Origin: Anadara kagoshimensis | Taxonomy: Eukaryota > Mollusca > Bivalvia > Arcoida > Arcidae | Direction of reading: 5' to 3' | DNA length: 64,000 nt | Assembly: GCA_021292105.1 (NCBI GenBank) | Contig: CM037867.1 | Coordinates: 15,390,928-15,454,927 of the forward strand | In this document: piece after piece, positions 37,591 through 51,600 of the stretch | Position numbering within the stretch: the stretch's first letter is position 1 | Layout: each line of letters starts with the position of its first letter | Translations under genes and position numbers: made by a program | The notes under the pieces: model-generated | The model's database searches: none | Told to the model about the DNA's origin: nothing | Seen by the model: only the letters and a program-made list of their open reading frames with translations

Positions 37591-39615
37591 TTAATATGTA
37601 TGTAAAGTGTGTGGGGGGTGGGGGGTGGGGGTAGAGATTAAACCCCAGGACCTCCACATCATTATGGAAGGCATCTTAACTTCGCGTTATAACGCCTTTC
37701 AATTCGCGTTATTACGCCTTTTTATTTCGCGTTATAACGCCTTTCTAAAGGCGTTATAACGCCTTTTTTCGCATTATAACGCCTTTATTTCGCGTTATTA
37801 CGCCTTTTAATTTTTTTTTATTTATGAGCTTAATAGGCTTTCGTATTACAATAGGCTTTCGTACAATCTCACAGGAAAGTAAAAACTTTAAAATTAGCAC
37901 ATTGGGTTAAAACGCGAAATTCCGCTGGGGAAGTGGGTCCGGGTGCAAAAGCTCTCCAGCTAGCCAGCGACACCCGTCACGTGCGAGATCCAAATAGAGA
38001 ATGAAAGGAACATGGAACGTCAATCATATCCATCAGAGATAAAAAAAAATATCAACAATACCGGGATATTTGTCCACTAAATATGGCGTAAATGAGATTT
38101 ATATTAAACTGAGTTTATTAAAATTGGTTAAGAAAACTTGAACAAAAGTGTATCCATTCGCTTAAATTAAGAGTACCAATGATAATTACAGTACATACCT
38201 GTCTAAAGTTTAACATGGAGCTAACATAAAGGAGTCGAGGCTCGGTTGTCGAGTGGCTCATCAGATATGGAAGGCTAGCAACCGGAAAAAACTGCCGCAG
38301 CTGTTGATAAGCTAGCTCACGAGGTGCCGACTCGTTAGCTTAGCGTTAAACTTTCGACAACCCTGTACTGTATAACGTCATCGATATGGGAAATTATTTA
38401 CGGTAATAACTCTCTCACTTTCCATTATCATGCACAAGAACACATTTCAAGATTTTTAATACGATCTTTTTGTCATATACCATTTGTTATGTATTTTATG
38501 ATTAAATTAAAAAAATGATAATGACATTTCTTATTTCTAGTTGGTTGTGGTTCAGCCGGGTGTACTCTAGCTGGAAGACTTTCAGAAAATCCCGGGATTG
38601 AGGTATGTGTGTTCGAGGCCGGATCCAGCGATGATGATAAAGATATAGCACCTCTTATACAGACGCCATATATCTGGAAAGAGTTAAAGACATCCAAAGC
38701 TATCTGGAACCACAAAGCTTTAACTCAACCAAATGCCCCGACCAAGGTGAGGAGTTAAAATAGAATAACATTTCTAAATGTCCATTGTTTAGCGAAAGAA
38801 CGGTCACTTATCATTTTAATTCGTGGGTCAGACCCGGCCGGGTTCGAACCCTTGACCTCCCACCTAGCACTCTCCCAACTGAGCTGCAATTGGTAATCGT
38901 GCACTTTTGAGCACTGGACTTCCAAGGCCTTGTGACTTAACCACAAGGCAACCGTGGTCAAGGCCAGAGGATGGCCATTGCAAAATGAAAAGAAATGAGT
39001 AAGAAAGTCAAAAGTCAGAAATGATAGAAGAATTGAGAGATCGTCCCGTTAAGGGCGTGTGGTCGAAAACATCCATCACGGATACAATCAACCACAATTC
39101 CCTAGACATCGGAGACTACTTCGACATCTTTACACTATTCTGATCCATGAACAAGAACAACTAGAGAAGTATTGCTGATCATCTTTGCGGAATGTTGTAT
39201 TATAACGATACCTGAATTAACTTCATTGTTGTGTCTTAAAATAATTCATTTGAAATTTACTTTGTAAACGCATGTTTTATTTTATTTTTAGTTTTGGTAT
39301 AAAGATAAAAATGTTTTTAATTTTTGGTTATATTTCCCCAAAATGTTTTTAGATGTATTGAAATATTAGATTAAATACAATTAAAATTGTTTTCGGTTTT
39401 AACATTCCACGTAACTCTTAACTACCGCAAGATATATATTTAATTAATGGTGAACACAGTTCCTACGTAAATTAATGTCATTAACTTAACTCAGAGGTAG
39501 ACGGTGGATTGAATGGAATCTTTACAGCTAATTATGGCAGAAATAATTGTTAGATAACAATAATAAATTTATCATTATTAATAGCTAGTAGTCTCTCTCT
39601 CTCTCCTCTCTCTCT

Positions 39616-39667
<52 letters not shown>

Positions 39668-42600
39668 CACACACACACACAGAGGAATTTCATGCATAGA
39701 TTTTAATACGAAAAACGTGTTGCGCGCCGAAATGGAAGTTGTGGTAAATGAACTGATGGAAAACTTTATAGAAAATACTGAAATTTATGGAAACGTATAC
39801 AAATTAATATTAAACGAGAAAAGCGTCGATACTATATGGGAAGAGATTACAATTCGACTTACAATTCAGACCTGACGAAAGTTTAACACTTGGCTATCTA
39901 GTAAATAGGCTATCTAGCCACTCAACAGCACAACTTAGCCTCTGTTCTCGTTAACTCATTGTTAAATCTTCGACAGGTCTGTACTCAGACTTATCAATTC
40001 GACGGGGTTGTACCATAAAAAACATATGGATAAAGTGTTGTGAACATGTGGATAAGGTGTTGTAAACATACGGATAAAGTGTTGTAAACATATGGATAAA
40101 GTGTTGTAAACATATGGATACAGTGTTCTAAACATATGGATAAGGTGTTGTAAACATATGGATAAAGTGTTGTGAACATGTGGATATGGTGTTGTAAACA
40201 TACGGATAAAGTGTTGTAAACATATGGATAAAGTGTTGTAAACATATGGATAGAGCGTTGTAAACATATGGATAAAGTGTTGTAAACATATGGATAAAGT
40301 GTTGTAAACATATGGATAAGGTGTTGAAAACATATGGATACAGTGTTGTAAACATACAAATAAAGTGTTGTAAACAAATGGATAAGGTGTTGTAAACAAG
40401 GATACAGTGTTGTAAACATATGGATAAAGTGTTGTGAACATATGGATAAAGTGTTGTAAACATATGGATAAAGTGTTGTGAACATATGGATAAGGTGTTG
40501 TAAACATATGGATAAAGTGTTGTGAACATGTGGATAAGGTGTTGTAAACATACGGATAAAGTGTTGTAAACATATGGATAAAGTGTTGTAAACATATGGA
40601 TAAAGTGTTGTAAACAAGGATACAGTGTTGTAAACATATGGATAAAGGGTTGTGAACATATGGATAAAGTGTTGTAAACATATGGATAAAGTGTTGTAAA
40701 CATATGGATAAAGTGTTGTAAAATGATATGATGCACAAAAAACTCAAAAGAAGGTATCAAAGAAATATTTTTCTGTATATGTTTTTTTCGAAATGGTGTT
40801 GTTAACATATTCCATCACATACAACAGATGGTGTACTATTTGTAGGAGATAACGTATTATGGCGGTAAAGTGCTCGGTGGTTCATCATCAGTCAATGCCA
40901 TGGTATATACACGAGGTAGTGAGATCGACTACGACTTCTGGGAGGCGAGTGGAGCAGAGGGATGGGGTTACAACGATGTTCTGCCGTATTTCCAAAAGTT
41001 GGAAAATTTACAGACAACCTCAGATGGTATATGGTATACTAGTATCTATTTCTGATTCATTAGATAATGACTCTATTTTTTTTCTTCAAATCTACAGTGA
41101 ATTGTTTTGTACTTTTAACTTTGACAAGATGTCTAATTTCACTTTCAATATCAAATATATTTTGTACACGAATCTTTACAGAATTAATGAAATACGATTT
41201 AATAAATTCTTTTTTTTTTTTTTTAATTTTCTTTATTTGGAAATGAAGTATTTTAGAGTTGAAATTTTTACCATATATATCAATATTTCCTAAAAATGAA
41301 TCCAATATGCATATACCACGCGTACTTTTTGAGAGAAAAGGACAAAAATCCCAAATTAACCCGAAAAAATTAACACGAATGACAATGTAAATTGAGCGGT
41401 TGTTTTATACAGTATTAGTCTTTTTTCTATCAGTGTATCATTGGTAAAAACGTATTTTGAAATTCTTCACATAATATAGGTTTTAACTCAGTAGGCAATA
41501 ATTTCGTATTATTGTCAGAAATATACTATAATTGTCTAAATTTCCTGCAAGTTAAAATTTGAAATTTCTCAAAAACTAAGGTATACTCCCTCACGCAAAG
41601 TATTTCCTTAGCTTAACTTGGTAAAATATATTTTGGTCCTTTGGGTAGCTTTTCAACATCTTAAATAATGTTGGTTTCATAATTTTGGTCCAAGCACTAC
41701 TGATGAGGAATTGTATTCCGAAACGGTCGTCTAGTGCTGTGAAATTAAAACTGGTATAATATGTAATTTTAATCTATGAAAAATTGTTGAATTAAATAAA
41801 AATATCATTTAAACCGAAACAAAGTGTACTCTATATAGTCCGTCAGCGATATATTGGCAGAGTGTTTATAAACATGGAAGAGTCCATAAAACGTAAATGG
41901 GAGTCATAAAAAAGCGATTTTGATAAACAAACGCATGCAGGCATAAATATATATATAATAGCCAATTGAAAAATTGAAAAGCACATGTTTCATAGAGGAA
42001 ACAAAGACTGCAAGAAGAAATAAACACAGAAAACACAAAACAACAATTAAACAAATTAATTCAAAGAAAAAGATAGCAAAGTGGAGAGATAACTGATCAT
42101 AAAATTCACAAAATTAAATTCGTAGACTGGATCTTATTACCGGCAAAATCTTATCCAGTGGCCATGGTCTGGGCGAAACCGGAACTTGAATAAAGTGGAG
42201 TAAAGGTGTTTTAGGCCCCAGTCAAAGTTCTTTCACTTATATCAAGAAAAACCAAAATGCCCAAAAAACCTACCTTTGGCAAGCGAACTGGTAAACTTTG
42301 TGACACTATATATGATCAACCCCGTGCGGATTTGAACCTAGGTGATGAATGGCACTGTGATTCGTAAGCGGGCGCTGTAGTCCACCCAGTCACCGAGGCC
42401 CCTAATAAGCCCAATGCTAATGAAAATATGGTAACCAGTGGACTGAAATAAAAATCTAAATAATGACAAACTCGTGTCCAGTGATCTGGACGGGAACCGG
42501 AAATAACTGGACATTTCTTTGTCTATTTGTGGTTATTGGTGTACATGTACATCATATTTATTTAACGTTTAAATGTTTTACATTGTAATTTCAGAAGAGA

Positions 42601-45600
42601 CTGGACATGGTCCTCTGGCAATCAGTCATTCAGAGTTAAACAACGCTGATAAAAACTTACTGGATTTACTTATAAAAGGAGGGCAGCAGATAAATGAAAC
42701 GTTCATTGATAATTGTAACCAGGCCTTGCCTCTAGGTAATAACGTGAGTTTATTGGCTGTAACAAAAGGTCGAGGGTCATAGATCATAAGCTTTGATCTA
42801 ATGGGGAAAAACGGTATCTTGCTTATTTTACAAGTTATTAGTTCCTGCATTTATTAATTTTTTTATCATTGTAAACAGGCGTATTTCAAGCCAATATTTT
42901 CTGATTTGGTTTTAAAGGACTGGTATCGCCCGGCACTCCAGTTTCCTCAAACATCCTTGAACTGACTACCTCCGCATGACTCCACAATATTGGGGTATAA
43001 AACACCATTCTAAAAAGACCGATAACGGTTGTAGGTAAGCCAGTATAATCGTATCATTTATTACACGTACTTAGAATTCACAATGTTGACTTGCTTTAAA
43101 GGGATCGGACCGACTAGACGAATCGTCACACAACTTGGTTATCTTTTAGCCTACATGTATGCACTTGCAAAATGCTGATCTAACAAGCATAATTCAATAT
43201 TTTAATATATTCGTGTTTCTAGGAATATGTATAACACAGAAGACAACATATAACGGTCAGCGAGTTTCATCATCTACCGCCTTCTTGAAGCCAGTTATTG
43301 GGAGAAGAAATCTTCATGTTTATACGAATGCGTTTGTAGAAAAGGTTAGCAACACATTGTACTCTTAATTAATTTATTTACATAGTTAACTTCCGTAGCA
43401 AGGGGCATCAAGTGTTACTGCTTACTACGAGTCCATTTGTGTCTGTTAAATATTGAAATGTAACAAAAAAAAAATAATTGAATATCTCCAAACAAATCAG
43501 ATATGGTCTGTATTTTAAAAATGTAATAATTTTTCATTCTCATTCCTGTTTTTCTAAATACCCGCGGCAAATGATTCAGAAAGCAGGTACAGGGAGGGAC
43601 AAGTTTATGGATTATGGAGGAAACTGGAGTGTCAAGTGATAACTGAGTGGGATTCGAACCTAAACGGAGCCGCAGCTTAGATCACGGGACTGTCGAGGCC
43701 CTTCTGTGACCACAAGGCAACCACAGCCCATACCAGATGATGCCTATTGCATGTAGTAGGCATCCACTGCACAGTAAGAAGAAATGAGTGAGAAAGTAAA
43801 AGTCAGAAAGAGTAAGAATTGAGAGATCGCCCCGTTAAAGGCGAGTGATCGAGACATCCATCGCGGATATACTCAACCACCTTCCCGTTTGACATCGGAG
43901 ACTACTCCGACATCTTACACTATTCTGTATAATAACAAGAACAGCGAGGGAAGTAATGTTGGTCTTCATCGCGAAATGTTGTGTTATAACGATACCTGAA
44001 TTAACTTCATTGTGGTGTTTCATGATAACTCATTTAAAATTTACTTTGTCAATACATGTTTTATTTTACGTTCAGTTTTGGTATAAAGATAAAATTTTAT
44101 TTTATTTTTGTGCATATATATTTCTCCAAAGTGTGAACTGGTTTAGTGCAAAATTAAATAAAATACAATAAAATTATTCTTGGTTCTAGCAATCCACGTA
44201 ACTCTTAATTACGTAGCGCAAATACTTTTATGAATGGTGAACACAGTTCCAGGTGAAAAACAAGCACGACTTAACTATTAGATAAATAACATGTTAAATT
44301 ATCTTGACCCAGCGACAGAGGGCGAATTGAAGGGAATACTCCCAACTAAAATGATAACAATAATTGAATGAATAATAATAATAATAATGGTATATTATTA
44401 TTATTATTTATTTGAGCTTTTTGTTCTCATTAATGCTACAATATACTATTCAAAATTCCTCATCAGTAATACTGATCTTATCTTACAAATAACATTTAAA
44501 ATAATACCATTGTCAAACAGTTTTTAACAGGAACTTTCAATGCTTTTTTCTGAACTTAAATATTGCATTTAAGCATCATTTTATAACACTTTCATGTGCT
44601 ACTTTTGATTTTTATAAAAAAAAATACATTCAAAAGAAGCACTTAGTTTACACATTATTTTTTACTTGATGACATACATGATACAATCTCACAAATATAA
44701 ACAATAAAGGATTCTGGAACAAGAGTGAAGCTCTTATATAAACCAGTCTCCTTGTAGCTTATGTGCTACTTTTGACTTATATTATTTCATAAAAATTCAA
44801 AAGTAACGCATGTCAATGCTATCAATAAAAGGATTTGTCAAATTTAAATTATAGCTTTAACTGATCGTCAAAATGACTCCCTGAACATATCGAAAATGAA
44901 CAAAATTGTAACATCATTAAATATGCTAGATTAAAGGGAAGGAAAATCTTAGTTAAAAGTGTTGTGAGACTTGGACCTGGTGTGATAACTATAGATATTA
45001 CGTTATATACAGTCAAACCTGTCTATAAAGGCCACCAAGAACACCAAGACAAGTTGTCTTTATTGACAGGTGGCATTTATATACAAGTTAAAATAACATG
45101 GATAAAGTGCTTTCGGAATTAAATTTTACTGGCCTTTAGAAGCAGGCGACCTTTATATAAGTTGAGAAATGGTTTTTAATGTCCAAGTCAAGAATATTTC
45201 ACTTATATCGAGACGCCGCCAGCTATAGGTCAGGTGCAGAAATTTTGCCTGTGCGTTGCGTTGCTGGCATTATACAACAGTGTTCTTTATCGCGCCAAGC
45301 CTACCGTGACACGGGGCCTCGTTTATTTTAAGTTTCCACCCGAAAGAACCGTGCCTTTCATTTCGTAATGCCTAGTGCTTGGCGAAAGAACAGTCACTAC
45401 ACACGTCTTGGGTCAGACCTGGTCGGGGTTCGAACCCACGGCCACCCACTTAGAGCAAGCACTCTACCAACTGAGCTACTGCAGTGGTTGACTGAGGTGG
45501 CCTTTAAGGCAGGTTTGACTGTATATGTATATTTGTAGGTTGTAATAGACAAGATTACTAACGTTACAACTGGCATTATTGTAACGTACAGAAATGATAC

Positions 45601-48600
45601 AGTGTATGTTCTGGCTAGAAGGGAGGCAATTCTCTCAGCAGGTGCTATAAATTCTGCAAAACTCCTTATGCTTTCTGGAATAGGACCATCAGATATCCTG
45701 AAATCTTTTAATGTGAGTAAGATTTGACTTTCTGTATAATCGATGTTTTGGTATATTTCCACAAATTTCTAATATCGCCAGTTGTTGACATTGACAAGAG
45801 TTTGTAGATTTTTGTTTATCTTTATCATATTTTGGGTACGTACGGAATACTGTCAACGTATTTATAGGAAATTGAGACATATCCGCAAGGTTGAATGTTT
45901 TCGTTTTTGAAAATATTCACTATAAGCATAATATAATTTTCGCTAGGTAATATTTTTTGCACAAAACAAACGACCGCGAAATGAGCGAAAATTACTACAT
46001 CGCGAAAATAAATACGTTTATAGTATTTCATTCAAATTGTGCAAAATTAAAGTATTTTATAATTTTACTAGCATTTATTACACTGTATATGTGTGATGGT
46101 CTTGTTTGTTTCTATATACTGTGAATTTGCCAAATGTAAAGTACATGGTATTCAGCTGCAAATAACAGTTAGTCGACGTCTCATAATTTGCACTGTTCCC
46201 TGTCTGTGACAGAGAACACGGCGCGGTGGCCTAATGGATAAGACGTCAGTCCTCAAATCCAGGGTCTCTCACCGCTGTGAGTTCGAGTCCTGCTCGGACC
46301 ACATGTGGGAAAGTGAATTTTTCTTACTGATTCACCTGGTATCAGTATAATGGACTGGGGGAGTGGTACGCTTGTCTGTGACGTACTGACTCTGAGCTAG
46401 CACGGTAAAGTCGCCCTGAGTGCGCGCTAGTACAAGGCAGACCATACAACACACTCGCACTTCACATGCATACACAAAATTGTTCATAGATTAATCCATA
46501 GAGATTAATTAAATAGTTCTCGTCGCGAATAGCTGAAAAATTGCAACATTCAACCAACCAACCTGTCTGTGACAACATTAAGTTAACCCTAGGCGTTCTT
46601 AAAGCGTATTTCAATCTTTACACTGAGGTGTTAGGGCCAGTCAGCTCACATAGGCTATCCCTATATGTATGTGACAACATTAAGTAAACCCTAGGCGTTC
46701 TTAATGCGTATTTCAATCTTTACACTGAGGTGTTAGGGCCAGTCAGCTCACATAGGCTATCCCTATATGTATGTGACAACATTAAGTAAACCCTAGGCGT
46801 TCTAAAAGCGTATTTTAATCTTTACACTGAGGTGTTAGGGCCAGTCAGCTCACATAGGCTATCCCTATATGTATGTTTTGTCTACCTATTTTTATCATTC
46901 TTCTTTATTTCTCAGTAATCAGATCCTGATTATTGGTGTCTCACGCACAACTAGACTTTTGTTTAGCTTACTTAAATTGCTTTCATCAGCAAGTGGCCCC
47001 TTGGCTTTAAGTAACCACGGTGGTAGCTCAGTTGGTAGAGTGCTCGCTCCGTAAGTGTGGTGTCATGGGTTTGATCCCCGACCGGGTCTGACCCAAGACT
47101 TAAAAGAGGGTAGTGACTGTTTTTTCGACAAGCACTCGGCATTACGAAATTACGAAATGAAAGTCACGGTTCTTTCGAATGGGAACTTAAAATAAACGAG
47201 GTCTCGTGTCAAGATAGGCTTGGCATGATTAACAACCCTGCTGTATAATGCCATCAGCACAACGCACAGGCAGAATTTCTGCACATTCGCCTATAGCTGG
47301 CGACGTCTCGATATAAGTGAAATATTCTTGACTGGGACGTTAAACACCATTACTCAATTTAACTCCTTCGCTGTAAGCCATATGCATATACTTTTAAGCA
47401 TTTAATGTCTGTGAAATGTCTGGAGTTTTACAAATAGTGCTGGTACCTTTAAAATCTTTTGAGTTTATTAGCTAACGGTTCTATCTTGATTAATTACATC
47501 ATTGTCTTTCTTTAATACACAGATTGAAGAAATAGTTGACTTGCCAGTCGGACAGGAATTCAAAACACATTTAGGATTTTACCTACATTTTAAGTTTGAC
47601 AACAAGATGGATGTAGCTGGAGAGTCGCTGGAACAGGAATTAATGACATATATAAAGAGACGAGAAGGTTTTGACATTAATGTTTTAACGTCTGTCCATA
47701 ACTATAAGGCTCACCAGGCCTGTGGTCATTTCGGATTATCTCGCCTACGAAAGGCTACATAAGAAGCTGTATAGTCTGGTGGGAAAAAAAATGAAATTTT
47801 ACAATAGGGGGACATGAGTGTTCAAAGCTGGCAACATAGCTGTCTTATATCATCATAGGTTAGGGGTCAAGAATCAACCTGTTGCCAAGCTGATCGACCC
47901 TTGGTTTAGTAGATAAAAGGTCAAAGGTCAGATAGTGTTTTTTCCCCAAAAATTAATCTTTATTAGTTTATAGCTGTCCAAATATATACTTTCTGAGATT
48001 TAAATAAATCAAATAAATATGTTCTCATGCAATCATAGCATTTCGTGTATTTTAACATTGACTTGGAAGCTAATTGAGACTGTTTAGGCTAAAATTTAAA
48101 TATTTCAATGTTATTTTTCAAAATTCTGACACAAGCTTCAAGATAGAATAAAATAAAAGTATACATTCAACATCAAAGCATGAATCAAAATGCTAAAATA
48201 TAATTCTTTTGCAAATACATGACTGTGATTAAAACAAATATATTGTTTAAACCCAGCTAATAATTTGAAATTTATTAAAAGTTTAAAATCAAAGTACTGC
48301 AAGTACTGTAATCGGCAAGGCATAGTCACGAGAATCTCTGAAATCTATCAGTCACATCTAACGATTTCTTTTCATTCATCAATATCACTATCTGTGGCAT
48401 TATCATTCAAAGGGCTCAACCAATCAACGGTTCAACGGTCCCATTGCAAGTGCATGCAGCCACCCACTTTAAATTGTATGCCCTACATGTACATCTTGTA
48501 GTGCAACGTGATTTATATTTACATTTCAGCAATGCATGACATGATTTTGGTAAAGGTTATTTTCTCATTAAATACCCCTACTGTAGCTCGATTGGTATAG

Positions 48601-51600
48601 CGCTCACTCCCCGTATGTGGTGAGTCCTGGGTTCGAGCCCTAGTTGGGTCTGACCAAGACTTGAAATAAGGTAGTGACTGTTCTTGTGCTAACCACTCGG
48701 TATTTAGTAACGAAAGTCACGAAATCCTTTGAGAGAGATATTAAAATCAGATGCCCCGTGCCAAGGCGGGTGTAACATGTTAAGGAACTTTTCCTGCACA
48801 TTTCCCTAAGTTCACTGCAAAGGTCAAAATTTCTGCCACTGGTGACGTATTGATATGACTGAAATACGTAAAAGCCCGTAAAACCCCATGCAATCAATCA
48901 ATTTATAATTTTCTCATTAAAACTGTTTTTAAGTCACATTCAGACTCGCACTAACTTAACTGTCCGAGAATAATCGTGAACATCAGGAAAATACTTAAGT
49001 CCAAAAAGTTAAGTTTTGTTCATGATCCTTTGACCTGTAATTGTCTTAGGAAAGTTAAAGTTCAAAGTAAGATTTAAGCAAAAAAAAAAAAAAGTTTAAT
49101 TTGTGAAAAAAACCTCAGATTTAAGTATAAAAACTAGTATTGTTCGTGGTCTTGTTGCCAGATGACAAGACAAAATTAGTAACGAAAAGTTTATGGTGGA
49201 TCACAAAACAAGGACGTTTTAAAACATAAACACAAAAGCGACATTGGGAATGGATAGGTCACACCATCAAGACACCTGCCAACAACATCACAAGACTTTG
49301 AAATGGAACAAACAAGAATAAAATACACCTTGAGACAAGTTACTGGAATTGAAACAGAGGGGGTAAAATTGTGCAGAACAGAGCCAGTTTGAGGGGTTTT
49401 GTCGATGGACTAACCTCCACTGGGAGTGAAAGGCATACAGTACGCAAGTTAGTGAGACTAGCACCATCCGTGTGATGGGAGATCTGGAACAAATACCAGG
49501 TATAACTAAATGCAGCCCGACAAACAGCAGTTTAATAGGGTGCACGTTGAATATGTAGGTCGGTTGCATATGATGTTGGAAGCAAATTTTCAATTGTACT
49601 TTTCCCCTAAGAGGAACAGTTTACATCGTAGATAAGAAATCCTCGCTAGGTACATTCAATGAAGGGATCTGCACTCACAAGTTCAGAAAAAAATCCCTCT
49701 TGCAAGAGTGGGAAGAAGACCTGTGTTTTCCCTGGAAACACGGAATACTGTATTTAGAATGTCCAGAAAGTTAATTGACAGCCTTGCAGTCTGTAATTGC
49801 ATGGAATACTGGGAGCTTATTCCTCTCCAGAGGTGATAATTTTATGCTATGAACAGGGACGAACTTTAGATGTCCCCGTCTGGAATCATACTTCCTCATT
49901 TAAAAGCAACAGAAGAATAAGGTCATCAGTATCACGACAGACAACAACTGTTCTTTTATAGCCTTGCATGTAAGCATCAACACCATGGGGAACAATTCTA
50001 GCTATAGTATCGGCTTCCTTGTGTAAAGCTTTAAAAACGGTTACAGTCCTTCCTCTTTATGAATTAAACATGCTGTCTATTGGACCTCCTGATACCCTCA
50101 GCTAAGCTAAGAAGTGTCTTGGATTACTACGAGATCCTATTTGTTTTCTTGGTGACTTATAAAATCTTACCAATTTGATGGCAGAGGGACATTTTAGTTA
50201 TCAATAATTCTTCTAACAGAGCGGGGACCTGATCCTCTTTTATCTCTAGATGGTTTCACCTTTTATGGATTAGTTGTCATATCTATCATAATAACATCAC
50301 TTTTCATACATTTATCTTTCGCGTCGATAAACAGTTTGTGCGTTTCCTAATTCGCCGAATGTATTGATGTCTTTCCGTGTTCCCAGCACTACAACTAAAG
50401 TTTGACCATTAATTATGTTGGTAGTAATGTCTCCATGCAAACTTCTTCCTCAGGGATATTTTGAAGATCCGACTCGTCGGCTGCAGATAACAAGGGTCCT
50501 GATGTATCAGGTATAGAAAGCGACACTGGGAAGAGTTCGTGTTTCAACAGTTCACTAATATTTCCACCAGAAAAAGAGAACACACTTGATAGTATTATAC
50601 AGATACAGTCATTATAGCTAATCAAATCTTTCAGTACCACCAGTAGTTTGATTTCTTTTTTTTTAAAAGTGGATACTTATATAAATACGGGCAATATGAT
50701 TCAGTAAAATTATTTTAACATAAGTCTAAAGTTTTATTAAACAATTTCAAATGCACAAATGTGTTTATACTAGTATTTATTTGCCACAATTAATCATATT
50801 TGTAAAGGTCAAATTTGTGCACACGTCTAATCTTATTTTTTTATGGGAAACTTTGAAAATAAGTGACTGAATTAGTTGGATATGACTTTCTTTTAATTTG
50901 AAGATACCACTTACATATTTAGAAGACAAAATGTATGAAGAAAAACTTCTGTAAGCCACCCTGAATTTGTGTATTGGTCAATATGGGCATTTTCACTTGA
51001 ACTTTGCACCCATTGACCTTTAGCTGCCCCCACAATGGCCCCTGGGTGAAATCTTGCTTGGCAACAAGCCGATTCTACCAAAGTAAAGTTCAAAGAAGGT
51101 TATGACATAACTTGCCACCTTTGAACACGTTGTCCCCCCTACATCGAAAAATAAGCGGTTTTTTCAAAATCCTCTACCAGACTAGTATGACAAATGTGAT
51201 GGCTTATATTCTTCTATTGCGAAATATTTTCCTTTTCTTTGCAGCAACAGACCTGCTTATGGTGTATTTTTTTCACTATACAAGTAAATTATTTTATGCT
51301 GCCAGACACACCAAGTCATTATCCTATTATAGCCTAGTGTAAATAGCTGATAATAAGATGACTATTTCTTGTCTTATGTTATACGTTATGCTCTATCAAC
51401 ACGTTTTTTTTCCTTCGTTTTAGGTATATTTGCGGACACCACTTCTAAGTTGCTATGGTTTATCAACACACACCATCAACCTGATTACGACTGGCCAGAT
51501 ATAGAAATAGCCATCAGTACAGTAAGTGGACTTAAAGCTTAAATTATTTACATTCATCTAAAAGTCAACTGACACCCAAAGTCAGTAGTTTTAAAGTCAG

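Noticed and set aside
38228..38300. Further hammerhead on the minus strand at CTGATGAG (near 38259)
   Set aside because: No GAAA box or closing stem follows; the sequence belongs to another repeat.
39962..40808. Three overlapping minus-strand frames of 221 to 261 codons
   Set aside because: They are products of the 22-bp minisatellite; each frame repeats the same unit and none has a non-repeat domain.
42736..42743. Later exon 4 donor (AAC|GTGAGT) in the second GMC gene
   Set aside because: It looks stronger but ends in phase 0 and breaks the frame with exon 5; the donor after 42735 keeps it.
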